This document shows, in pieces, positions 8,020-14,638 of a stretch of DNA of 42,935 bases. The notes under the pieces are model-generated. The model was not told the DNA's origin, ran no database searches, and was given only the letters and a program-made list of their open reading frames with translations. The position numbers were made by a program, and so were the translations under genes. How positions within the stretch are numbered: the first letter of the stretch is position 1; each line of letters begins with the position of its first letter. Source of the DNA: Umezawaea endophytica (lineage in GTDB: Bacteria > Actinomycetota > Actinomycetes > Mycobacteriales > Pseudonocardiaceae); contig NZ_JANYMP010000052.1 in NCBI RefSeq assembly GCF_025061645.1, positions 1 through 42,935 of the forward strand, read 5' to 3'.

Positions 8020-8436
8020 GTGCGCAAACGACTCGTTGTGGTGGCCGGTGCCGTGGTGCTCGGCGGGCTCGGCATCGCCGTCCCCACGATCGCGCTGGCC
8101 TCCGGCGGCGGAGAGCCGGCGCCCGCGCCCTCGTCGACCTCCAGGCCGGTGCCGACGACGCCCGCGTCGACCTCGAAGCCGGTGCAGGTCACGCCGCTCC
8201 CGTCGGCGCCGGTGGAGGTGACCCCGATGCCGTCGGCACCGGTGGAGGTCTCGCCGGGGCCGTCGTCGTCGGCCGCGCCCGTGGAGGTGACGCCGATGCC
8301 GCCCGTGGCCACGAGCCCCGCCCAGTCGACGCCGCCGGTACCGTCGTCCGCGCGCCCGGCCCCGACGACCACGGTCGCGACCTCCCCGGCGGTCTCGTAC
8401 CCCGCCACCACCGCTCCGTCCACCACCAGCCGCTGA
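8020..8436 (+). CDS. small secreted Pro/Ser/Thr-rich protein with VEVTP repeats
   Basis: A 138-residue protein with an N-terminal signal sequence (MRKRL, then VVVAGAVVLGGLGIAVP, probable cleavage near ALA at 30-32). The rest is low-complexity Pro/Ser/Thr/Val-rich sequence with repeated VQVTP/VEVTP/VEVSP units separated by Pro-Ser-Ala spacers. No lipobox or LPXTG anchor is seen, so it may be secreted or held non-covalently in the wall. The extension is a likely glycosylation target by analogy with other P/S/T-rich surface proteins. GTG 8020 is preceded by AGGAG at 8009-8013. It lies 19 nt before the ECF sigma gene and shares its repeat with the membrane protein two genes downstream. Confidence 0.7.
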   Translation: MRKRLVVVAGAVVLGGLGIAVPTIALASGGGEPAPAPSSTSRPVPTTPASTSKPVQVTPLPSAPVEVTPMPSAPVEVSPGPSSSAAPVEVTPMPPVATSPAQSTPPVPSSARPAPTTTVATSPAVSYPATTAPSTTSR

Positions 8437-8455
8437 GCGGGAGAGCACCACACGC

Positions 8456-8980
8456 GTGACCGACCCGACCTGGAACGCCGAGTTCACCCGGCACTTCGAC
8501 CTCACCGCCGATTCGATGCGCTTCACGGCCTACCTGCTGTGCGGCAACTGGCACGAGGCCGAAGACGTGGTGCAGGCCGCCTTCTTGAAGCTGTACCTGG
8601 CAGGGCCGAAGCTGGCCAGGCGGGACGGCTTGACGGCCTACACCCGCAAGATCGTGGTGCGCACGTTCATCGGTGAGCGCAGGCGGATGCGGTGGCGGCG
8701 CGAGAAGCTGACGGACTCCCCGCCGGAGATGCCCTCCGGCGGGGAGCACATCGAGGACCGGCTCGTCGTGTGGCAGGCGATGTCGGTCCTCGGTGCCCGT
8801 CAGCGCGCCGTGCTGGTGCTGAGGTTCTGGCACGACCTGAGCGTCGAGGAGACCGCCTCGGCCCTCGGGTGCACGACGGGGACGGTCAAGAGCCAGAGCG
8901 CCCGAGGCGTGGCGACGCTCCGCCAACGCCTCGGGCCCCAGTACGCCGATCTGTGGCAGGAGGTGTCTCGCCGTGCGTGA
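8456..8980 (+). CDS. SigE-family ECF RNA polymerase sigma factor
   Basis: A 174-residue extracytoplasmic-function sigma factor. Region 2 is near residues 12-85 (YLLCGNWHEAEDVVQAAFLKLY, and TRKIVVRTFIGERRR). Region 4 is near 110-165 (LGARQRAVLVLRFWHDLSVEET, with the recognition helix around GCTTGTVKSQSARGVATLR). Domain 3 is absent, as expected for the ECF type. GTG 8456 has a GGGAGA site upstream. The gene overlaps the following membrane-protein gene by 8 nt, the usual layout of an ECF factor and its membrane-bound antagonist. The inducing signal is likely envelope stress but is not visible from sequence. Confidence 0.88.
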   Translation: MTDPTWNAEFTRHFDLTADSMRFTAYLLCGNWHEAEDVVQAAFLKLYLAGPKLARRDGLTAYTRKIVVRTFIGERRRMRWRREKLTDSPPEMPSGGEHIEDRLVVWQAMSVLGARQRAVLVLRFWHDLSVEETASALGCTTGTVKSQSARGVATLRQRLGPQYADLWQEVSRRA

Positions 8981-9455
8981 GGACGACCTGAAGAGCACCT
9001 TCGAGCAGTTGCGCGCGGCCCCGATGCCGGTGCGGGGGCTCACGGCCGACGACATCATCAGCAGCGGTGAGGCGGTCCGGAAGAGGCGGCGCACGATGGC
9101 CGTCGTCGGCAGCGGCGTCGGGACGACCGCGGTCGTGGTGGCCGCCGTGCTGGCGCTGGCGCTCAAGCCCGGTGCCCCGCCGACCGGCCCCGTCGACCCC
9201 GCCGGGCCGTCGAGCACCACGTCGGTCCGGACGTCCGTCGAGGTCACGCCGCCCGCGGCGCCGTCGTCCACCCCGCCGGTCGAGCCGTCATCGTCGAAGC
9301 AGGTGCCGCCCGCCCCGATGACGACCGCGCCCACCACGACAACCCCCATCGAGTCCCCGAACAGCACGTCCTCATCCCGCGAACCGATGGTGTCGAGCAC
9401 GACGAACACCGGGACTACGCCCATCGGCAGTGAGTCCGTCGCGGTGACCCGCTAG
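8973..9455 (+). CDS. single-pass membrane protein, probable anti-sigma partner
   Basis: A 160-residue protein: a cytoplasmic N-terminal segment of about 45 residues (DLKSTFEQLRAAPMPVRGLTADD), basic stop (KRRRT), one transmembrane helix at roughly 48-68 (AVVGSGVGTTAVVVAAVLALAL), then a Pro/Ser/Thr-rich extracellular tail. The tail contains a VEVTPP motif shared with the secreted protein encoded at 8020. GTG 8973 overlaps the sigma gene stop and follows an AGGAGG site. The position and topology suggest an anti-sigma factor, but the N-terminal part has no recognisable zinc-binding anti-sigma (HxxxCxxC) motif, so it would be an atypical one. Confidence 0.65.
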   Translation: MREDDLKSTFEQLRAAPMPVRGLTADDIISSGEAVRKRRRTMAVVGSGVGTTAVVVAAVLALALKPGAPPTGPVDPAGPSSTTSVRTSVEVTPPAAPSSTPPVEPSSSKQVPPAPMTTAPTTTTPIESPNSTSSSREPMVSSTTNTGTTPIGSESVAVTR

Positions 9456-9514
9456 CCCTCCGCCGCTCGGCCCGGTGTTTGCCGCGCGCCCGGATTACGG
9501 ATACCGTCATCATC

Positions 9515-9533
9515 CAGATGATCTAAGCATCTG
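9515..9533. promoter_or_regulatory. inverted repeat upstream of the P450 gene
   Basis: CAGATG (9515-9520) and CATCTG (9528-9533) form a 6-bp inverted repeat with a 7-nt spacer in a locally AT-rich stretch, 28 nt before the P450 start. It could be an operator for a regulator encoded elsewhere. Confidence 0.3.
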
Positions 9534-9561
9534 AATCGACGTCGTCCAACCGGGAGCACCC

Positions 9562-10740
9562 ATGTCCACCCCCGAGATCGACCTCAGCGACCCCGACGTC
9601 GTGCGCGACCCGTTCACCTCGTACGGGGACGCTCGGGAAGCCTCGCCGCTCGCGAAGATCCTGATCCCCGGCATGAACCCGCTGTGGGCGCTGACCCGGC
9701 ACGCCGACGCGCGAGCCGTGCTCGGCGACCCGCGGTTCGAGATCAACGCCGACAGCTTCATCCGCCCGCCCGGCATCCCCGAGCACTGCCTGAAATACCT
9801 GCGGACCATGTCCGAGATGAACGGTCCCGAGCACACCAGGCTGCGCAGGCTGGTGTCGCCCGCGTTCACCGCGCGCCGGGCCGCGGAGTTCCGCGCGCGT
9901 ATCGAGCCGATCGTCGACGGCCTGCTCGACGACCTGCCGTCGCACGTCGAGGACGGGTCGGTGGACCTGCTGCGGCACTTCGCGTGGCTGCTGCCGATCG
10001 ACGTGATCTGCGAACTGGTCGGCATCCCGCCGGAGGACCGGCCCGCGTGGCGGGAGCACGCGGCGAACATCGCGGCGGGCTACGGCCAGGGGTTCGCCGA
10101 CGCGATCCCCGCGGTGATGGCGGGCGCGGAGGCCGCCGTGGCGAGCCGTCGCGACGCGCCGGACGGCGACCTCCTCGCGGACCTCATCCGGGTGCGCGAC
10201 GCCGACGGCGACCGGTTGAGCGAGGCGGAACTGGTCACGCTGGTGTGGCACCTGGTCCTCGCGGGGCAGACGCCCGCGAACCTGATCCCGAACGCGGTGC
10301 TGGCCCTGCACGACCACCCGGCCCAGTCGGCGGCGCTGCGGGCCGACGAGTCACTCATGCCGCGCGCCGTCGAGGAGCTGATCCGCTGGTCCGGCCCGAC
10401 CCTCCTGGCGGTCCCGCGCTACGCCACCGAGGACGTCGAGCTGTTCGGCACCCTCGTGCACAAGGGCGAGGCGGTCACGGCCGTCGTGGCCGCCGCGAAC
10501 CACGACCCCCGCGCGTACACCGCGCCCGACGAACTGGACATCACCCGCCCGTCCGGCACCGGCCACCTGGGCTTCGGCCACGGCCCGCACTTCTGCCTCG
10601 GCGCCTCGCTGGCCAAGGTGCAGACCGAGGCGGCGCTCTCCGCGCTGCTGCGCCGCTTCCCCGACCTGGCGGTCACGTCGGCGGTCCGCGCCCCGGACCC
10701 CGGCACCTGGCGCCTGTCGTCCCTCCGCGTCTCGCTCTGA
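9562..10740 (+). CDS. cytochrome P450
   Basis: A 392-residue soluble bacterial class I P450. Visible motifs are the I-helix LVLAGQTPAN (the usual acidic residue of AGxD/ET is replaced by Gln-Thr), the K-helix ExxR in VEELIRW, and the heme-binding loop FGHGPHFCLGASLAK near residues 337-351, with Cys as axial ligand. It would hydroxylate or epoxidise a small hydrophobic substrate with electrons from ferredoxin and reductase encoded elsewhere. ATG 9562 follows GGGAGC. There is no adjacent ferredoxin gene and no biosynthetic cluster, so the substrate cannot be predicted. It is convergent with an SDR gene. Confidence 0.93.
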   Translation: MSTPEIDLSDPDVVRDPFTSYGDAREASPLAKILIPGMNPLWALTRHADARAVLGDPRFEINADSFIRPPGIPEHCLKYLRTMSEMNGPEHTRLRRLVSPAFTARRAAEFRARIEPIVDGLLDDLPSHVEDGSVDLLRHFAWLLPIDVICELVGIPPEDRPAWREHAANIAAGYGQGFADAIPAVMAGAEAAVASRRDAPDGDLLADLIRVRDADGDRLSEAELVTLVWHLVLAGQTPANLIPNAVLALHDHPAQSAALRADESLMPRAVEELIRWSGPTLLAVPRYATEDVELFGTLVHKGEAVTAVVAAANHDPRAYTAPDELDITRPSGTGHLGFGHGPHFCLGASLAKVQTEAALSALLRRFPDLAVTSAVRAPDPGTWRLSSLRVSL

Positions 10741-10741
10741 C

Positions 10742-10779
10742 ACCGGAGGCGCCCCTTCGACCGGAGGGGCGCCCCCGGT
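10742..10779. terminator. bidirectional terminator hairpin
   Basis: Arms 10742-10755 and 10766-10779 pair over 13 of 14 positions with a 10-nt loop, exactly in the 40-bp gap between the convergent P450 and SDR genes. There is no T-tract. Confidence 0.7.
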
Positions 10780-10780
10780 C

Positions 10781-11554
10781 TCAGCCGAGGGTGCCGGTGG
10801 CGAGCAGGCCGCCGTCCACGCGGACGGTCTCGCCGGTGATCCACGCGGCGGCGTCGGAGGCGAGGAACGCGACCAGCCGGGCCACGTCCTCCGGCGTGCC
10901 GAGGCGCTTGAGCGGGTACTGCTGGGACGCCTCCTCCTCGCGGCCGGTGTAGAGGGCCTCGGCGAACCGGGTCTTCACCACGGCGGGCGCGACGGCGTTG
11001 ACCCGGACCTTGGGTCCTAGCTGCCACGCCAGTTCCTCGGTCAGCCGGATCAGCGCGGCCTTGCTCGCGCCGTACGCGCCGATCGCGCCGGTGGACCGGA
11101 TCCCGCCCACCGACGCCAGGTTCACGATCGCGCCGCCGTGCTCGGCCATCCACGCCTTCCACACGAGCTGGGTGAAACCCAGTGCCGCCACCACGTTGAC
11201 GTCGAAGATCTTCCGCACGGCGCCGAGGTCGGCGTCCATCAGCGGGCCGAAGATCGGGTTGATGCCGGTGTTGTTGACCAGCACGTCGATCCGCCCGAAC
11301 CGCTCCAGCACCGCGGTGACGGCCGACGCGCGGTCGTCGTCGTTGCCCGCGTTGCTCGCCAGCCCGAGCACCCGGTCCTCGGGCACCCCGGTGTCCTCGA
11401 CCAGCTTCCGCGCGGCCTCGGTGATCGCGTCGGGTTTGCGCCCGGTGATCGCGACCGACGCCCCGAGCGTCAGCAGTTCGTGGGCGATGCCGAAACCGAT
11501 TCCCCGGCTCGCGCCCGTGACCAGCGCCGTCTTCCCTGCGAACGTTTCCGTCAT
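10781..11554 (-). CDS. short-chain dehydrogenase/reductase
   Basis: A 257-residue classical SDR. The nucleotide-binding motif TGASRGIG is at residues 14-21, NNTG is present in place of NNAG, the catalytic Ser lies in NLASVGG, and YGASK carries the Tyr-x-x-x-Lys pair. The C-terminal end (ITGETVRVDGGLLATG) is typical of FabG-like enzymes. It should reduce a 3-oxoacyl or other carbonyl substrate with NAD(P)H. ATG 11554 is chosen: a TACATT -10 lies 7 nt upstream, so the mRNA is probably leaderless. The longer in-frame extension would run through this promoter. Confidence 0.9.
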   Translation of the reverse strand: MTETFAGKTALVTGASRGIGFGIAHELLTLGASVAITGRKPDAITEAARKLVEDTGVPEDRVLGLASNAGNDDDRASAVTAVLERFGRIDVLVNNTGINPIFGPLMDADLGAVRKIFDVNVVAALGFTQLVWKAWMAEHGGAIVNLASVGGIRSTGAIGAYGASKAALIRLTEELAWQLGPKVRVNAVAPAVVKTRFAEALYTGREEEASQQYPLKRLGTPEDVARLVAFLASDAAAWITGETVRVDGGLLATGTLG

Positions 11555-11561
11555 GGGCGCA

Positions 11562-11590
11562 AATGTATGCCGGTGCCCACATCTGGCGAA
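11562..11590 (-). promoter_or_regulatory. leaderless promoter of the SDR gene
   Basis: On the minus strand TTCGCC (11590-11585) and TACATT (11567-11562) are separated by 17 nt. The -10 ends 7 nt before the ATG at 11554. No ribosome binding site is present. Confidence 0.5.
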
Positions 11591-11609
11591 TTCGCTCGCG
11601 CGCAGCCAG

Positions 11610-11615
11610 TAGACT
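11610..11615 (+). promoter_or_regulatory. -10 element (TAGACT) of the ABC-F promoter
   Basis: TAGACT matches TANNNT and ends 6 nt before GTG 11622, placing the transcription start at or beside that codon. It lies back to back with the SDR promoter. The ABC-F start is 85 nt further on, leaving a regulatory-size leader. Confidence 0.5.
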
Positions 11616-11621
11616 GGTGGC

Positions 11622-11642
11622 GTGGTCATCCTGATCGAGTAG
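11622..11642 (+). CDS. six-codon leaderless ORF (MVILIE) in the ABC-F leader
   Basis: GTG-GTC-ATC-CTG-ATC-GAG-TAG reads Met-Val-Ile-Leu-Ile-Glu if the GTG is the initiator. It sits at the predicted 5' end of the ABC-F mRNA, so leaderless translation is plausible. Antibiotic-responsive ABC-F genes in other bacteria are often controlled by short upstream ORFs whose stalling changes leader folding or termination. I infer such a role here. The peptide is too short to support by composition. Confidence 0.4.
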   Translation: MVILIE

Positions 11643-11706
11643 GTCCAGCGCGTGTTCCTCCGCCGACCCCTCTTTTCCGCATGACCACCTCACCTGGAGT
11701 TCCGCT

Positions 11707-13335
11707 GTGATCACGGCTACCAACATCGAGCTGCGCGCGGGTTCGCGCATCCTGCTCTCGGAAGCCAACCTCCGCGTCCAGCCCGGCGACCGCATCGGCC
11801 TCGTCGGCCGCAACGGCGCGGGCAAGACGACGTCGCTGCGCGTGCTGGCGGGCGAGGGCCTGCCCTACGGCGGCGACGTGCGCCGCACCGGTGAACTCGG
11901 CTACCTGCCGCAGGACCCGCGCGAGGGCGACCTGTCGGTGATCGCGAAGGACCGCGTGCTCTCCGCGCGGGGGCTGGACCAGATCCTGCGGGACATGGAG
12001 AAGGTGCAGTCCGCGATGGCGGAACTGGTCGACCCCAAGGAGTTGGACAAGGCCGTCACCCGCTACGGCAAGCTGGAGGACCGCTTCTCCTCGCTCGGCG
12101 GGTACGCGGCCGAGAGCGAAGCCGCGCGCATCTGCGCGAACCTCGGCCTGGCGGACCGGATCCTGGCGCAGCCGCTGAGCACGCTGTCCGGCGGCCAGCG
12201 CCGCCGCGTCGAGCTGGCGCGCATCCTGTTCGCCGCCTCCGAGGCCGGTGTGGGCGCGAAGTCCAGCACGATCCTGCTGATCGACGAGCCCACGAACCAC
12301 CTCGACGCCGACTCGATCTCGTGGCTGCGGGGCTTCCTCAAGTCGCACGAGGGCGGCCTCGTCGTGATCAGCCACGACGTGGAGCTGCTCGAGGACGTGG
12401 TGAACAAGGTCTGGTTCCTCGACGCCACCCGCGGCGAGGTCGACCTGTACAACATGGGCTGGAAGAAGTACCTCGAAGCCCGCGCGGCGGACGAGAAGCG
12501 CCGCCGCCGCGAGCGCGCGAACGCCGAGAAGAAGGCGGGCGTGCTGTTCGCCCAGGCCGACAAGATGCGGGCGAAGGCCACGAAGGCCGTCGCCGCGCAG
12601 AACATGGCCAAGCGCGCCGAGAAGATGCTCGCGGGCCTGGACGAGACCCGAGTGGCGGACAAGGTCGCGAAGATCCGCTTCCCGGAGCCCGCCACGTGCG
12701 GCAAGACCCCGCTGATGGCGGAGGGCCTGAGCAAGTCCTACGGCTCGCTGGAGATCTTCACCGGCGTCGACCTGGCCATCGACAAGGGCTCGCGGGTCGT
12801 CATCCTCGGCCTCAACGGCGCGGGCAAGACGACGCTGCTGCGCCTGCTCGGCCGGATGGAACGGCCGGACGCGGGTTCGCTGATCCCCGGCCACGGCCTG
12901 AAGGTCGGCTACTTCGCGCAGGAGCACGAGACGCTCGACCACGACGCCAGCGTGTGGGAGAACATCCGCCACGCGGCCCCGGACACGCAGGAGCAGCAGC
13001 TCAGGCAGCTCCTCGGCACGTTCCTGTTCAGCGGTGAGCAGCTCGACCAGCCCGCGGGCACCCTGTCCGGCGGCGAGAAGACCCGGCTCGCGCTCGCGGG
13101 CCTCGTCTCCAGCGCCGCGAACGTGCTGCTGCTCGACGAGCCCACGAACAACCTCGACCCGGCCAGCCGCGAGCAGGTGCTGGACGCGCTGCGCCGCTAC
13201 CAGGGCGCCGTCGTGCTGGTCACGCACGACCCCGGCGCGGTCGAGGCGCTTGAGCCCGAGCGGGTGATCCTGCTCCCGGACGGGACCGAGGACCACTGGT
13301 CCGCGGACTACCTGGAACTCGTGCAGTTGGCCTGA
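11707..13335 (+). CDS. ABC-F family ATPase (Rv1473-like)
   Basis: A 542-residue soluble protein with two ATP-binding cassettes and no membrane segments. Cassette 1 has Walker A GRNGAGKTT near 35-43, signature LSGGQRRR and Walker B ILLIDEPTNHLD. Cassette 2 has GLNGAGKTT near 363-371, LSGGEKTR and VLLLDEPTNNLD. The interdomain linker (about 250-325) is highly basic (EKRRRRERANAEKK), as in factors that reach into the ribosomal E/P site. ABC-F proteins act on translation, either by ribosome protection against antibiotics or by general translation control. The neighbours match what I recall of the M. tuberculosis Rv1472-Rv1473-Rv1473A block. GTG 11707 follows GGAG at 11696-11699. Confidence 0.88.
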   Translation: MITATNIELRAGSRILLSEANLRVQPGDRIGLVGRNGAGKTTSLRVLAGEGLPYGGDVRRTGELGYLPQDPREGDLSVIAKDRVLSARGLDQILRDMEKVQSAMAELVDPKELDKAVTRYGKLEDRFSSLGGYAAESEAARICANLGLADRILAQPLSTLSGGQRRRVELARILFAASEAGVGAKSSTILLIDEPTNHLDADSISWLRGFLKSHEGGLVVISHDVELLEDVVNKVWFLDATRGEVDLYNMGWKKYLEARAADEKRRRRERANAEKKAGVLFAQADKMRAKATKAVAAQNMAKRAEKMLAGLDETRVADKVAKIRFPEPATCGKTPLMAEGLSKSYGSLEIFTGVDLAIDKGSRVVILGLNGAGKTTLLRLLGRMERPDAGSLIPGHGLKVGYFAQEHETLDHDASVWENIRHAAPDTQEQQLRQLLGTFLFSGEQLDQPAGTLSGGEKTRLALAGLVSSAANVLLLDEPTNNLDPASREQVLDALRRYQGAVVLVTHDPGAVEALEPERVILLPDGTEDHWSADYLELVQLA

Positions 13336-13366
13336 GCCAAGGGAAACAGCACTTTTCGGCAAGCGT

Positions 13367-13454
13367 GATCAAAGGGGTGGCTGTCCGTGATCATCTGATC
13401 ACGGACAGATCATTTTGCATGATCGCCTGGCGTTCTGGTCCGTCGTGTTCGATC
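13367..13454. promoter_or_regulatory. GATC-rich palindromic region with a terminator-like hairpin
   Basis: A perfect 13-bp inverted repeat (13381-13393 and 13396-13408, 2-nt gap) is followed closely by TTTT at 13413-13416. It may end ABC-F transcription or act as an operator. GATC occurs six times in 88 bp (13367, 13389, 13397, 13408, 13421, 13451), far above the expectation of about 0.2 for 70% GC DNA. The region directly precedes the small HTH gene, which could bind it. Confidence 0.55.
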
Positions 13455-13509
13455 ATTGCGACGACAGGGGCCCGAAAGCGGCCCGACCTGCTCGGACGGA
13501 AGGCGGGAC

Positions 13510-13722
13510 ATGGTGGCTGACCTGAAGAAGGGCGCCCGGATCACCGGCGCCACACGGGACAAGCTGGCCGCTGACCTGAAGAAGAAGTACGAAAAGGGCG
13601 CGAGCATCCGGGCGTTGGCTGAATCGACCGGGCGCTCCTATGGCTTCGTCCACCGGGTTCTGTCCGAGTCCGGTGTCACGCTGCGCGGTCGCGGTGGCGC
13701 CACCCGAACCAAGAAGAAGTAA
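13510..13722 (+). CDS. small helix-turn-helix protein (Rv1473A-like)
   Basis: A 70-residue basic protein. After the N-terminal segment VADLKKGARITGATRDKLAADL comes a resolvase/sigma-like helix-turn-helix, KKYEKGASIRALAESTGRSYGFVHRVLSESG, and the protein ends in a lysine-rich tail (TRTKKK). The fold is a DNA-binding domain with no effector domain. ATG 13510 is chosen over the upstream in-frame start because GAAGG lies about 7 nt before it and the conserved part starts here. It stands between the ABC-F and crotonase genes and behind a palindromic GATC-rich region, consistent with local autoregulation, though nucleoid-type or other binding is possible. Confidence 0.75.
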   Translation: MVADLKKGARITGATRDKLAADLKKKYEKGASIRALAESTGRSYGFVHRVLSESGVTLRGRGGATRTKKK

Positions 13723-13788
13723 GCTACCCTCCGGTAACAACCGGGTGCTGATCACTGGACGGCGCCCACCGGACCCGGAGGTTCCAGC

Positions 13789-14589
13789 ATGTCGGCCACG
13801 CCCATCGACGCCGGTTTGCTGGAACGTGGCGGTGTGCGGCTCGTCGTGGACGGGCCGCGCGCGACCATCACCCTCGACCGCCCCGATGTGCTCAACGCGC
13901 AGACGCCCTCCACCTGGCAGGCGTTGCGGGCGATCGGTGAAGGCCTGGACCCGGACGTCCTCGTGGTGGTCGTCCGGGGTTCTGGTCGTGCGTTCTCCGC
14001 GGGTCTCGATCGGCGGATGTTCGCCGGTGGGGTGCCGGGAGAGCCCGGTCTGGCGGAGATCGTGGCGCGCGGGCCCGAGGCGGGCGCGGCGCTGATCGCC
14101 GAGTTCCAGGAGGGGTTCCGCTGGCTGCGCGACCCGGCCAGGGTGACCGTGGCCGCCGTGGCGGGCCACGCGATCGGGGCCGGTTTCCAGCTCGCGCTGG
14201 CGTGCGACATCCGGATCGTCGCCGAGGACGTCAAGTTCTCCATGGCCGAGACGTCGCTGGGCCTCGTGCCGGACCTGGGTGGAACGCTGCCCCTGGTCAG
14301 GGCGGTGGGGTACGCGCGCGCCGCCGAGATCTGCGTGACCGGGCGCCGGGTGGGCGCCGAGGAGGCGCTGCGGATCGGCCTGGCCAACTCGGTCGTGCCC
14401 GTGGACGGGCTGGACGCCGCCGTGGACGAGCTGGTCGCCCCGATGACGCGGGCGATGCCGGGCGCCGTGCGGGAGACGCTGGCGCTGATCGCCGGGGCCG
14501 CCGACGGCGCCTCGGTCGGGGAGCAGTTGGCGGCGGAGCGCGAGGCGCAGTTGCGCAGGCTCGCGGAGTTCGCCGCCCTCGCGAAGTAG
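13789..14589 (+). CDS. enoyl-CoA hydratase/isomerase (crotonase) family protein
   Basis: A 266-residue crotonase-fold protein. The first oxyanion-hole segment is SGRAFSAGLDRRMF. The second is GHAIGAGFQLALACDIRI, which provides the backbone NH of the Gly-Ala-Gly. The following ETSLGLVPDLGGT aligns with the region carrying the second catalytic residue in hydratases. There Asp replaces the usual Glu pattern, so hydratase activity is uncertain and isomerase or another acyl-CoA activity is possible. ATG 13789 has GGAGG upstream. It appears to belong to the ABC-F/HTH block and is similar in placement to echA12 of mycobacteria (recalled, not checked). Confidence 0.85.
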   Translation: MSATPIDAGLLERGGVRLVVDGPRATITLDRPDVLNAQTPSTWQALRAIGEGLDPDVLVVVVRGSGRAFSAGLDRRMFAGGVPGEPGLAEIVARGPEAGAALIAEFQEGFRWLRDPARVTVAAVAGHAIGAGFQLALACDIRIVAEDVKFSMAETSLGLVPDLGGTLPLVRAVGYARAAEICVTGRRVGAEEALRIGLANSVVPVDGLDAAVDELVAPMTRAMPGAVRETLALIAGAADGASVGEQLAAEREAQLRRLAEFAALAK

Positions 14590-14638
14590 GCCCGCCGCCC
14601 GTTCGCCTGTCAGCGAACAGGGAAGCACACCGTTCCAC

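Noticed and set aside
8100-8430. Repeats in the P/S/T-rich gene as a DNA tandem-repeat array or CRISPR-like element
   Set aside because: The repetition is at the amino-acid level inside an intact frame. The DNA units vary in length and sequence.
6370-8526. Minus-strand open frame of 718 codons across the methyltransferase/acVLRF1/P-rich genes
   Set aside because: Extremely Arg/Gly/Pro-rich and spans three well-supported forward genes.
9562-11554. P450 plus SDR as the edge of a specialised-metabolite cluster
   Set aside because: They are convergent, separately promoted, and there is no synthase, transporter or resistance gene set beside them.
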